Source: Asparagopsis taxiformis (Eukaryota > Rhodophyta > Florideophyceae > Bonnemaisoniales > Bonnemaisoniaceae). Taken from it: a stretch of DNA of 64,000 nucleotides. The stretch covers positions 62,001-126,000 of the forward strand of contig JALQPE010000613.1 in assembly GCA_030407315.1 (NCBI GenBank). The letters run 5' to 3'. Below are positions 12,511-23,987 of this stretch, piece after piece (the first letter of the stretch is position 1; each line of letters starts with the position of its first letter). Both the position numbers and the translations under genes were made by a program. The notes under the pieces were generated by a model. That model searched no databases, was not told the origin of the DNA, and saw nothing but the letters and a program-made list of their open reading frames with translations.

Positions 12511-12762
12511 CAACCTGAAATGGACGTCCGGTGAATGTCCAGCTCAATTGCATTGCTGGCGAGCCCAGAAATTCTAAAATTTCAGTCAGAAAAAAAATTG
12601 CAAAATTATATCGATTTGGGCGGTCGAAAGTGCCGTACGGCACACCCCCATCTCAAAAACATGTTCACATGTGCATGTTTTTGAGAATAGCCCAAAAATA
12701 AAGCAATTCAGGACGTCCGCCGGACATAGGCTTGGTTCTAATTTGGCCACAACGGCCCCAGA
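12511..12762 (+). repeat. Dyad-rich repeat, copy 3
   Basis: Hairpin at 12652-12685, exact palindrome at 12630-12643, and the GGCC dyad near 12742. It continues like copy 2. Confidence 0.9.
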
Positions 12763-13030
12763 AGAAGCCAGCCGACGCCCCGAGCGGGGCCATCGCTGGC
12801 TTCTGTAAGCACCAACTGTAAGCAAAGCCACATCCCACGAAGGGTCAATTCCAGGCTCAGGCTCAATACGCCAGGGCGAAGTTTTGGTCCTTGTTTCGGC
12901 ATGCCCCCACCCCACTTTCTCACGACAAACACTACTCACCCATCATGCTGCACATACTACGTGCACTTCGTATGAGCAGTGGGCCCGCCTGCGTGGTTGC
13001 TGTAATGCGTAGATGTGAGCAGCACACGAC

Positions 13031-13250
13031 CAACCTGAAATGGACGTCCGGTGGATGTCCAGCTCGATTGCACTGCTGGCCAGCCCAGAAATTCTAAAAT
13101 TTCGGGCAGAAAAAAATCATCGATTTCGGCGGGTCGATTGTGCCGTACGGCACACCCTCATCTCAAAAACATGTTCACATGTGCATGTTTTTGAGAATAG
13201 CCCAAATTTTAATTCAAATCAGGGTGTCTCATTTGGCCACAACGGCCCCA
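13031..13250 (+). repeat. Dyad-rich repeat, copy 4 (start of the 2.1-kb repeat)
   Basis: Hairpin at 13162-13195 and palindrome at 13140-13153. This copy is the left end of the 2.1-kb repeat that also occurs at 43.6 kb. Confidence 0.9.
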
Positions 13251-15121
13251 GGAACCGACCGCCGCCCCGATCGGGGGCTATCACTGGCTTCTGTAAGCAC
13301 TAACTGTAAGGCTAAATGGCGCCTAACGATGGGTCGATTTCAGGCTCAATACGCCAGGGACACGTCTTGGTCCTTGTTTCATCATTGTCCCGCCCCACTC
13401 TCTCACGACGAAAACTACTGGACGTCTGCTGGATGTCCAGCTCGATTGCATTGCTGGCCAGCCCAGAAATTCTAAAATTTCCGAAAAATCAATTTCGTGG
13501 CCCAGCATCTCCTCTGCCGAAAATTCCCGCACTCACTTCTGATATACGTCTAGACGTGTTTCGCACTTGTACGCATGAGGGAAGGCGTCACGGAAGGTTG
13601 AGACTACGCTACTTGTGTACCGCGTCGTCTGAAATAGCGAGTAGTGTTTGTTATATAGTTGTGGAGTATGCGTCTGGTGGTTTGTAAAGCTTGCAGAACG
13701 GGATAGGGATGTGGGTGGCCCTATTTTATGAATACATGAGTACCAATATTCAAGGGTGACAAAGCGAAAAGGCATACGTTCATACATGTTTGAGATTGCA
13801 TAGTAGAGAAAATACTTACATCGAAATTTACATGGAGGAGATGGAGGTTTTATGGATGAGGTATGAGAGGAAGAAAATTCTTCTGTGGTATGAGGATGTG
13901 TTCTGTGGGGGTGGATGGAATCCTGGGATGGTACAGGGGGAGGTGGAAATGTACGGAGTGCGGGTTTAGATTGGAGTGTGATTCGGAGAGGAGTGCCGAC
14001 GAGCATATGATGGGGATTGGGGAGACGCTGCGTGGTGTTGGGGTAGTGAGGGCGGAGGTGTTTAGGTGGGACCGTAGGAGGGTGCGGTTGAAGGCCCCGA
14101 GAGGAGGGGGGTTTTAGAAAAGTGAGGAGAAAGAGGCGGGAAGGGGGGGTGGCGTCTGTTCTGGCTGTGGTGAGTGGGGATGTGATGGAGAAGAAGGGGG
14201 TTATTGTATTTGGGGAGGGAGGGGAGTGGGAGGATGGGTGCGAAGTGGGGGGTTGATATGTGGTTCAGAGCGGGGAGGTTTCTGGGGAGACGGCGGGGGA
14301 GCGGGAGTGTGGGCCGGTGGTGGTGGTGTATACGGTATCGAAGATGCGGATGGCGTGGGGGCATGGAGCAGCTGAGGGAGGGAGGGGTGGAGCAGGTAGG
14401 GTACGGGATGGGGAGTGAGAGGTTTTCGAAGAGTAAGCTGCAGGGGAAGTTTGTGGAGAGGGCGAAGGAGAGGGGTTGAAGGTAGAGGAGAGAGGGTATT
14501 GAAGAACAATACGTTTCAAAGGTGATGGGGGAGAGCATGGTCAAGGGGATAGGGGGTGTTTTTCCTTATTCTGAGGTAGTATGAGGACTGGCTATACGAA
14601 ATCTGTACGGTAGAGCAGAAAAGTAGGTATGGAATGGAGGTGTGCACCGTGGAAGCGGGGATAGGTAGCTGAAAATGCGTGCTAGAGTGGTATTGGGGGT
14701 GTTTGAGGTACAGTACGGGGGAGGTGAGCACCAACTGGAAGGGGGTGTGAGCGAGAGGATGAAAAAATTAAAGACAAAATTGGAGTCGACCGACAAGGAA
14801 AAATAGAGTGGTCGCCGTGATGGATGCGGACATCCAAGTCGAGCACGGCGGCAGAAATTTCTGGGCTCGAAATTTTTGAATTTCTGAACCGGCACCCGTC
14901 CTAGGTGGACCTAGACATGATGGAAGTCCATCCCGAGGGGGACATCCGTGGTACTAGAAACGATGAATGTCGTCCTAGTAATACTAGACGTACTGGACCA
15001 TATGGACGTCCGGCTCTAGGCGGACATCCAACAATACTGGAGAACATGGACGTCCGCCTAGTAATACTAGGTGTACTAGAGGTTGTGGACGTCCGCGTCC
15101 ATTTCCGAGAACACAGACGAA
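13031..15121 (+). mobile_element. 2.1-kb dispersed repeat, copy A
   Basis: Nearly the same sequence recurs in direct orientation at 43632-45743. The left end is a dyad-rich repeat plus a partial second unit. The body then runs through a strongly G- and purine-rich stretch (about 13900-14500). The right end is packed with palindromes such as CCTAGTAATACTAGG and the inverse pair CTAGGCGGACATCCA / TGGACGTCCGCCTAG. GAAATGGACG near the left edge reappears inverted near the right edge (CGTCCATTTC), so short terminal inverted repeats are possible. Open frames in the body do not stay in frame between the two copies, so I think it is noncoding. I infer a non-autonomous mobile element. Confidence 0.65.
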
Positions 15122-15567
15122 TTGCGCATGCAACATTTATTCTCGGCAACTTGCACACTGTGAGTGTTGGCAATCGATTCCAGTCTTGATGCATCTTGAA
15201 CGGATGTATCCCAGTAAACAGGCTCACCCTAGAGCGGGGGATAGCTGGTATCCGTGGTGTGTGATGAGAACCTGTGGTGTGGGTGTCACATGTGCCCAGA
15301 ACGGAATTGTCTGGCACTCGCTCACAAATCTTGATCGACCGGCATATTCGTCAACCACCGACAATGAAGATAAAGAAACCCATTTTTCAAGTCTTAGTCG
15401 GCTAAGACTTGAGACAACTCTGCTTTGTCCTGCGATGGAGCCCTTATGGCTGCCATCAGCCTATTTATGTTTCTTCTCATATACTTGCAATTGTTATCCT
15501 TATTTATTTCCGTTCAAGAGAAGTGATAACGGATGAGAGTGAAAGTATTTTTGGGTTTCTAGATGCT
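15122..15567. other. No gene seen
   Basis: A short spacer between the 2.1-kb repeat and the helicase remnant. No motif or repeat is recognised in it. Confidence 0.3.
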
Positions 15568-18500
15568 TCAAGATAGGTTGTGCGGAAGGAAGAAATCAAT
15601 CGCTATCATCAAGTTTAGGTTCTCACCAGAAGGTTCCATACTGACAAGCCAACAGTAGAGTGAAGTGCGTATTGGAGCTTTCATGAGGTATTCTTCTAGC
15701 CAATCACACGCGGACCTCCCAGCTGTAGATTCCAGATGACGTTTCAAAATGGCTTGAGAACTAGGATCGCATAGCTTGGTGAGAGCGAATTGAATACCAT
15801 AAAACCAAGGGCACCTCTTCGTTGAACCATATTCGAAGCGCTCGTGAAGGTTTTTCCCTTTGAGCATTCGAAGTCCACACGCATAGCATGCACTTTCCTT
15901 GGCGGTAATCTTACCAACCGCACCACTCACAGAAAAGATTGGACATTTGTCGTAGTCATGACCATCCTGGAAACAACGAAGGCACTTAAATTGAAGACAG
16001 CTCGATGTCCTTTGGTGCTCATGTATGTTTCCTTTTTCGGCAAAACATAGCATGCAGTTATTCAGAAGTCGACTACATTTTAGTCTACAGCGCTCAACAA
16101 TGTTTCTTGTCACCTCAAGACAAGAAGCAGCCTCAGCACAGTTAAGAATCGTCGTTGTTGGATTCATTTCATAACTTCCAGAAATACATTCACCTCCTTG
16201 GGAAGATCCTGGAATTGATATTTGTAAAGTATTGCTCTGCTGAACATGGCAGGGTTTAGTCTCGTTTTCATCTTCGACTAAGCCCTTTTTTGGAAACATT
16301 GGTGAGGAGAGTGAAGCAGGATTCGTTTTTTCCTTGATGTGACTGTTTGGAATCTGCGATGCATTACATGCTTGTTCCACCGGAGGAGAAAACATAGACT
16401 GTTTCAAGTCTACATTAGCGCACACATCACACCACATATCCTCCCTTGAGCAACGAAACATGCATGGTTCTGGCCTTTCATTATCCATGTAACCGAAAAG
16501 AACTTGTCTCCTGCAGCATGTAGTCTGTTCTGCATAAGCTTGAAATGATCTGAAGTGCTTCTCGTTGTCATTATTACTGCCTGTTAATCGCTTTTCCCTT
16601 GCATTCAACGTCCCCTGCAATAAATCCGGTACATTCTTTCGGATATAATCCAAATTGCCGTCAGAGAATCGCCTACTGTACGCAACTGTGCACCTAGCAA
16701 CTTTGCCATCCCTTCCAGCACGTCCACTTTCTTGAACGTACTCCATGATGCTGCGAGCGTACGCTACATGAATCACACTACGAACGATTGGAGAGTCAAT
16801 ACCTGTCCCAAAGGCACTTGTTGCAATCACAATCTGACAGCTCGTAACGCCATCCAACAAGATTCCATTTTTGTAGTTATTCCAGTGCATCTGGACACTA
16901 CTTCTCTCTGTTTCTGTCATGCCAGCATGATACTGAAGCAAGCAATTTTCTTCCAGCCAGTCTTCCTCACGCAAAAGAGCAACAAGCTCTTGAACCATAC
17001 CTCGCGTCGGACAATAGACTAGCATCTGGTTTCGAAGTATATCAGTGGTCGTATTGCTCCCCAAATTGCCTTCCACATTCACTCTTTTGAAACGCTCAAA
17101 TTCTTGATGAATAACTTCTATACTGTTCTTCATGAGTGAGTTTGACTCGGAAACAAAATTTTCTCGAATGGAAAGTACAACTCTATAGGAAAGATTTGAC
17201 CTCACTGTCGGTGCTCTTAAGACAGCAAAGTTTCATAATCCATGTGCTCTTGCCAAGCTCTCCTCTTGGGACGGTGGAACAGTTGCGCTGAGCAAAATTT
17301 TTTGAATTGGGAACGGTGTCGGGCACAAGTTAGTAGAAAGACTTTCCAGTGGCTCTCGGAAAGAAGACCATAGAATCGTGAGGTGCGCTTCATCCACGAC
17401 TATTCTTGAGAGTCGGCCAGCATTGGCCATCTCCCCGACAAGAATACTATATTCTCGAAGGGCAGTATGTTCCACAGATATAATCAGAAGTTGTAGATCT
17501 GCAGTTTCCCTAGACGCCCAAGTTCCAGCCGTTATTCCATATTCCTCACATCGGGTCTTCAGATCCATCATTAATGACACCAATGGTACAATAACAATTG
17601 TAGTCCTTTTTCCAGTCTCGATAAAAGAAGGGAGAAGGAAAATATCAGACTTACCGGAACCCGTAGGCATAACAGCTATGAAATCTTCTTTCATGTCCAA
17701 AGCCTCTGCAATTCCTTCCAGCTGGGTAACGCTCTTGAATTGAGACTCTGTATCCTGTCTCATAGAACGCAGATCTGGGAGTATTCGTTTCCAATCAAGA
17801 ACAACATTTTTCCTCCGCAAAACCCTACAGCGCCTTCCAATGAAAATATTTGCTGATGAGTTACTATGCTCTTTGCCTGCTTGAGGCAGCTGATTTACAA
17901 TCAGTGTTTCGCCTGGATTCTCATAGGTAAATTTCCTTTTCGTTCCGGATAATCCTCCAGGATGAGCATGGTATGATCCGTTCTTTTCGGTTGAGAGTTT
18001 AGGTTCTGCGCCATTTGCCGGCTCTACTTGCATAATGCCACCTTCGCCTGCTTTGCGAGGAAGAGCTGTTGCTAAAGAAGCCTGAATTTCTTCTGAAAGA
18101 ATTTTCCGTAAATTTTGTTCTGTGAAACCAGAAGCCGGCTGGTTCGTTAACGGCAGGAGCATAGTTTTTGTCGCATGTTCTCTCGCTTGTTTTTCCAACG
18201 GACGTTCAGAATCCTCCTCCCATGGGCTCCGTTTTCTTGCTTTATTCCCATTATCTTCATGCAGGCTTCTAGCAAGGAGCCTTTGCCATGCGATTGAAGC
18301 CTCTCGGAACATAGCGAGCTGATGAGTACTGATACCTTTCATGGTATGTGCCCCAGTTCCATAAGTCTTACTCACCGTCTCTGCTGAGTGACCGGCCTGA
18401 TCATGCAAGATTGAACATTGATCATGGTATTGATCTGTGCTTGGATAATCAATACTGTCATCAGATTCATACAAAGATCGAACGAATCTTGATGACAGAA

Positions 18501-18965
18501 ACCGCTCTGCCATTGCTGCTTGATAGTGCCTGTACTGGATGAAGTTGAAAGGTATACCATTTGCAGCAAATGATGCTTGCACAACTGCTCTTATTCTATC
18601 ATCAGAGAATCGTACACCGCCATCAACGAAAAGGATTCTAGAGTGTTCCTCAGCTCTTTTTTCCGTGTAGCTTTTCCACCAGCCAGACCTCCAGCGGTTT
18701 AACAAGTATGAAGTATATCAGGAACAACTGAGATGATTTCTGGTCCAAAACCCTTGCAATTATCCTCTGTTTCCCTGTTATTGCTTGTGTCTTGTTGTAC
18801 CTGCAAACAAGAACTACTTCTCCCTGTGCTATGTACACGTTACGAGCCGAGTATGGCCCATTTTGGCATTGATAGGTTCCAATTTCTGTAGCCCGTGCTG
18901 TGCCTCCCCCAATGATATGAGCTATCACTAGCATGGACTCAAGGAAAAACTGAACCTTCTGTAGT
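15568..18965 (-). pseudogene. Tyrosine recombinase C-terminal half fused to RecQ helicase, broken
   Basis: Reading from the 5' side (18965), the frame gives FLESMLVIAHIIGGGTARATE and VVLVCRYNKTQA, which match the recombinase core of telomere-linked and crypton-like recombinase-helicase proteins of fungi. Next come YRHYQAAMAERF, QAGHS and KTYG, the R, H and Y positions of a tyrosine recombinase. A long linker leads to the helicase: Walker A MPTGSGKS, DEAH box VVDEAH, motif III LSATVPPS and motif VI QESGRAGRDG. A cysteine-rich C terminus (CLRCFQDGHDYDKC, CYACGL) follows. Breaks seen: a frame change near 18665 and one in-frame TGA near 17218 (AHGL-stop-NFAVLRAP). The 5' part of the gene lies beyond an insertion. 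The identity is well supported; the copy is inactive as read. Confidence 0.85.
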
Positions 18966-19718
18966 GTGGGGGTTAAGGCACAACTTGGGAGAAGGTGTTC
19001 CGGTCGAAGGTACCTCCGAATCCCTGAGGTGGGGAGCGGAGGGTAGTTTATATAGACTAGGAGGTAGCTCTAGGAGGGGTAAAATGAAGGGTAACTACGA
19101 GGAGCTACGAGGAGTAGGCATCGGGAGATCAACCAATAGGAGAGGAGAATGGGAGATACTGTTGGTGGTGGCGGATCTGGAAACGGTCATAAGGAGAGTG
19201 TGACACGGAGGGCCACGTGTAAGAGTCCAGCAATGTCACACTTGTAAGAGTCCGGCAGGAACCCCTGACACGTGGAAACCTGGAGCCGGGCGCGACCAGG
19301 CCCCGCAGGGCGGCTTGCAGTGTAAGCTTACATTTCTTACATGTAAGCTTACAGTTGAAATTTCATTGAAAAACTAGGTTTCCGCCAGTTACAGTTGTAA
19401 GTTACCTGTCACACGGGCGTATGTGTGTAAGTAACCCTGTAAGTGGGGCGAAAGTGGCTGAAAAAGCCATGTAATCTTGTAAGTAACCGTGTCAGTCACA
19501 TGACAGGTGTTGTAAGTGTATCATAACATGTAAGTAGCCTGCTCAAGTGTCTCCTAGGTGGTGTAAGGTATGTGGAAAGCTGTAAGTAGCCTCGTAGGAG
19601 TGGTTACTGTAAGCTTCCCTTGTAGTTGGGAGCTTTGGTCTCTGTGGAATGTTACTATCTTATTGGTTGGTCGGGGTATGGTGTTATAAGAACAGGAATC
19701 TAGTGTTTACCATGAGGT
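18966..19718. mobile_element. Insertion rich in GTAAG motifs, interrupting the recombinase gene
   Basis: About 0.75 kb separates two parts of one gene, so this is an insertion. It contains some thirteen TGTAAG/GTAAG words between 19220 and 19620, many extended to GTAAGT. On the minus strand there is a TATATAAA at 19047-19054. I found no clear target-site duplication and no terminal repeat, so the exact ends and the type (solo LTR, MITE or other) remain open. Confidence 0.5.
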
Positions 19719-21655
19719 CTAGAGGACTGATCCCTGACAATTACCGTCAACAAGAGCGCACTTAGGATGAGAAGCACACGCAAGAGAACGGATTCTTGAA
19801 GTATCATTTTTCATGACTCTCATGCAGTTATCCAGAACATCGCGAACGTAGCAGAGGGCTGTATTTGACTTCAAACAGAATGAATTCTTGACACGTTCAA
19901 TTGCATACGGCTCATAGCTTCGAAGAAAAGATTCCCTGTTTGAATTGTGCTTCGAACTGGAGTCTTCCCCCTCTGTTGGGAAGAATAGATCATGTGATCG
20001 CAGTTCCACAATTGCGGTGATGCTAGTCACATATTGTATTGCTGCCAGCATTGGGGACATCTCATGAGCGTTCCTAAATCTTCTCCGCTGAGAATTCTTA
20101 TCGCAATGAACGCTAAAAAGAGAAATGAACATCCTAATAAATATATTCTCTGCAGAAGTACTGTTGTCGTGAGTCTCAAGCAAAACAGCTCTTAGCAATT
20201 GATGGAGGCTCATGTCACTTTGTTCCCATGTCTTTCTAGACATATTCGGATGTTTTGCTGTGATTCTACGTTTGTTCATGACATCTCCATTCTGCGCAGA
20301 TAGAGCCCTTCTTGACAGAGAGTATTCTCTTGTCAGCGAAATTATGTGCGGCGGAATGCGAGTCAATAAGTTTGCCACGGAACATTTTCCATCTAACGCA
20401 ATGCTTGCTTGATCATTTTTGGTCACATCCGCTGAAGGTGCATTAGAAAGCTTGGACATTCGAATACAGAAAGAACCAAACGAGAAATAGACTGAGCGTA
20501 GTTTTTCACTGTTCCTTTTGTAGTAACTGGCGTGAAAGGAGAACGATATGTATTATTCTCACCATCGGAAGGTCGAACAATCTTCTTGACAAAGGGTGCA
20601 GAGGAGAAAGTAGCATGTGATCCTTTCATGAGGTAGTCTTCGATGTGAGTCACTACTGTGCTCTCCTCATCAAATGCACATTTCATTCCTTTCACTTTTG
20701 TGAATCTATAACTCTCAAGTAGCTGACACGGAACGACATCTAGGGATGATATGCCCATGGCGGAGAGGATCTCTTCGAACCCACAGATTGTCAAAAATAT
20801 TCCCTTCTCTCTGTAGGAATCTTCAGAAATAGGATCTATTTCATTTCCTTGCCGGTTTTTAGTAGTCTTCGCAGACTCTCCGTCTTTGGGATTTCCGAGA
20901 ATTGTGGAAGGGTGTAGAGATTGCATTTCTACCCATACCCGATCCAGTACTTTTTTGGGCTGTTTGCGCACGTTAATTGCGAGCTTCGATGCAGAACTTC
21001 CTTTCTCCGCACATCTTTCTGAGGATAAAGCCTTGCCAGTGTTACTACCATGATGAATAACACTGTGAGGTTTTACCGGGAAGTACCATAGAGCTCTTGC
21101 TTGACCGATTGTTTGAAGATGCACAGAGGGTGCGTACTGAACATATCGTTCAGAATCCTCGACAGATAAGCCATGCCTCAGATGCATGTGGGAGATCATT
21201 GCATCACTACTAACTGCACAAAATGAACAAGTGTTACATTGCTTCCCCTTGGAAATCTCTAGTCCTTTGATGCATTCCAGCTTTTCCCCACGCTTGAGGT
21301 GATTCCCATCTGTGCTGTGATACTTTGCCGCCAAGATAGAGAGGTTTTCTCTCCCTCCAAGGCACTTCGGAGTTTGATCTAGTTTCTTGAGGTCAATGGA
21401 TGATGATTCATCATTGCAATTCGGTTTCTTACAGAATTTCTCCATAATTGATGCACGAATCGTTGCGTTGACGACTTTTTCACAGCCATGCTTTTCGCGC
21501 AAATGGGAACGGATCGCGGCCATGTTCGTAAACCCGGATTGGTGCTGATTACAGACAACAACGGATGCATTCGCGTCGTAGTGAAAATGTTCCAGTGAGC
21601 CAGAGAGCGAGGAGCTACCAATCGCATGTTGTAGCTCCTTCGACATTGTTTCCAT
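19719..21655 (-). pseudogene. N-terminal part of the recombinase-helicase gene with C2H2-like fingers
   Basis: The start is at 21655. The first 410 codons (to 20423) include two zinc-finger-like segments: VCNQHQSGFTNMAAIRSHL followed by HGC, and CNTCSFCAVSSDAMISHMH followed by RHG. This layout matches the DUF3505-type N terminus of fungal recombinase-RecQ proteins. A -1 frame change near 20457 leads into 246 more codons ending in a stop at the insertion edge. That second part (SYEPYAIERVKNSF, YVRDVLDNCMRVM) corresponds to the region before the recombinase core. Together with 15568-18965 it forms one ancestral gene of about 5.3 kb. The finger assignment rests on the Cys/His pattern and is less sure than the recombinase and helicase. 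Confidence 0.65.
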
Positions 21656-22316
21656 TCCTCTCTAGGAAGATCACAATAAACAAATTTTCTCTCTTCGGCG
21701 CTGAATTAGTCTCGCAAGAAAATCTAATGTGAATTCTCGTAGGGCGAGACTTACGAGTTCCATTTTGCATTACCAAACGAAATAGATCTGCAATAAACTG
21801 TATGGATCAGAGACTGGGATACAGCTTGGAAGGTAGTGCGAAACGAAACAGAAAACTACTCTCAATTTGGAAAGTGATCGCCATGAACATCCCAGTTACA
21901 ACTGGTCTCGAAGAAAGATCTGCAAGATCAGTTTCTGTTCATCTGAGGAATATTTGATTTTCCAAATTCTAGTCCCTTTCCGTAGTTCTGGGGTCAGTCT
22001 ACCATTACCACGTTTGAACCAACGTACGATGTACTATCCAGGAATTTATTGTAGGAGCGTCCTCAAATTTTTACAACTTCCTGATATCTTCAGAATACAG
22101 TTGAAAATGTACAGTATTGAGACTGCACCTCTCCGACTATGTCTCCAATTCACTACCATCAGCTGCGAAATTTATGAACAAAATAATTCCTCGTAAGAGA
22201 CCAGAAATGCCATACAGCGCTAAATATAACCTAAAACTACATTCTAGGAAACTCGAACTGGATGAGCTGCAAATCAATCTAAACAAATCTGAACAAAATT
22301 TTTAAACCTTCGATTC
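21656..22316. other. Flank between two mobile-element remnants
   Basis: No independent gene is supported. The 3' part (from about 22117) may be eroded N-terminal coding sequence of the Penelope-like element that follows. Confidence 0.3.
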
Positions 22317-23642
22317 CAGCCCAAATATGCAGATACTCAGAGAAACATACTGTTAGGATGGAAGAAAGCAAAATGGTTAACACACGCAGAAAACGCAATG
22401 GAACCCTCACCTTTCTACATAATTCCCAAATTACACAAGAAAACCCTGGGAACTCGCCCTATTACAGCGCAGCATTCTTACATGCTCGCACCACTCAGCA
22501 AAGCTCTGGCTATTATTCTTCAAGAAGAAGTTGAACAAATTACAGAAATAGCCAGAGACTCAAAACACATCATGCAGCAATTGGAAACATTCACGAGTAG
22601 CGAAGACCTCGCATTTGTGACATATGACGTGGAACAATTATATCCCAACATTGACATTCGAGATGCTATACAGGTATTACGTGAAAACGTAATAGCACTA
22701 AGAAGATTCAATGGATTCTGGACTAACATTCTTCAATTAATAATGTACAATAATTATGTACAAGCCAATGGAGAAATTTATGTACAGTAAACAGGAACAG
22801 CCACCGGTACGCAAGTCGCACCGCCGTTTGCAAATTTATACCTCTACCACAAATTCAAGAAGGCACTGTCAACCCCGAACATACTGTTCCAAAGCAGATA
22901 TATTGACGACGGCCTTTTGCTTGTCAAGACGAAATCTGCTGGTGAAGAAATTATTGATGCCCTGAAAAACGCATCAAACCTTCGTCTAACGTCGCACATA
23001 AGCGACACAAAAGCAATCTACCTCGATATAGAGGTATACAAAGGAATGAGATACAGACAAGAATTTAGGCTTGACACCAAAGTGTATTTTAAGCCAACAA
23101 ACAATTTTCTCTATTTACCCTTCAACAGTGACCATCCCATACAACAAAAGCTAGGGATCATTAAGGGTGAAGCCATAAGATGCATGAGGAATAGTTCCAA
23201 CAAATCGAACTGGCTATGGGTAGTCAACCTCATCTTTAAAGGACTAATGGCCAGAGGATACCCACCTCTCACAATCAAAAGGGTGTGGAGAAAAATAAGA
23301 TATGAAGACCGAAACAAATACATATTCGGCGAGACCAAATGCAACAAACCGGAAAAAGAATTTGTACTCACTTCATACCATCCTCTACTCAAGCAAAATT
23401 TCAAGCGGTTAATAGCACAGTACCCTATCAGACCACTGCTAATCGCGAAACGGCTCAACTCATTCAATATAAGACAGAACACTATCCTGGAATCGTTTCC
23501 ACCCATGATGATATTCAAAGACTTTGAAACACTTGGAAAAAAATTGATTTCCGCCAAACAACATTGGAAATATAAGTGCCAACGGGAAAAAGATTCAAAC
23601 ATTGGCACCGATCAAGTTCCTGTCTTATCGACGAAAACATAG
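22317..23642 (+). pseudogene. Penelope-like reverse transcriptase, remnant
   Basis: One frame runs from about 22317 to 23642 with a single TAA (22788-22790). The motifs are FYIIPKLHKKTLGTRPI (fingers), FVTYDVEQLYPNI (first catalytic Asp), TGTATGTQVAPPFANLYL (after the stop) and RYIDDGLLLV (the YxDD pair). The thumb region KVYFKPTNNFLYLPF with KGEAIRCMRNSS is the block by which I recognise Penelope-like elements. No GIY-YIG endonuclease follows before telomere-like repeats at 23954, so it may belong to an endonuclease-lacking, telomere-associated group; the missing N terminus leaves that open. The premature stop replaces the residue before TGTATG, so one substitution separates it from an open core. 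Confidence 0.8.
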
Positions 23643-23807
23643 TACCAGAAATTAGCGAAAGCTGAACTTTCAGCACATTTTGAGAGTCCAAGCACCCATA
23701 TTAGTTGGGCGGAATCAATTGCCCGAAATGGCCAGATTTCCGACGATGGATTCTCAATTTAAGTAGGTTTCTACCGTAGTAGATTCATTTTCCATCCCTT
23801 GCCAGAG

Positions 23808-23850
23808 CTGATGAAGGTAATAAATTACCGAAACGTTCTCTCGAAGCAAC
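23808..23850 (+). ncRNA. Hammerhead-ribozyme-like core (degenerate)
   Basis: CTGATGA (23808-23814) is followed by a perfect short stem GGTAA-TAAA-TTACC (23816-23829) and then GAAAC. This is the conserved core and stem II of a hammerhead ribozyme, a motif known from Penelope-like elements. CGTT and AACG could close stem III. The expected UH cleavage dinucleotide after stem III is not present in this reading, so activity is doubtful. Confidence 0.35.
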
Positions 23851-23953
23851 GGATGTTATCTACGTACGACCTACGCCAGTGACAGCCGCCTACATCACAA
23901 GGTCCTAAGCGCGCTCAGCAACCCAAGTCTACACAACGACTTTCAAGAAAAAA

Positions 23954-23978
23954 TCCCCTAATCCCCTAAATCCCCTAA
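23954..23978 (+). repeat. Telomere-like repeats (TCCCCTAA)3
   Basis: Three near-exact units TCCCCTAA (the middle one has an extra A) lie just after the Penelope-like remnant and before the next gene. The other strand reads TTAGGGGA, a plausible telomere repeat. The species' telomere sequence is not known to me. Confidence 0.5.
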
Positions 23979-23987
23979 TCCGTTGGC

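Larger units (their letters stand above)
10640..13030 (+). repeat. Diverged tandem array of a roughly 0.9-1.05 kb unit
   Basis: The dyad-rich repeat described below recurs at 10.73, 11.61 and 12.65 kb, and the sequence between copies is also related. For example, 11100-11220 and 12005-12118 align, sharing TTGCTGCTCT and CGTTCTCCG followed by GCATGTA, and so do the CA-rich tracts near 11245 and 12125. This is therefore a decayed tandem array, not three independent insertions. Motifs with GGACGTCC occur throughout. No protein-coding gene is supported inside it. Confidence 0.65.

Noticed and set aside
13863..14544. Open frames on both strands in the G-rich body of the 2.1-kb repeat (Pro/Ser-rich or Gly/Arg-rich)
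   Set aside because: The frames come from biased composition and do not stay in frame between the two copies.
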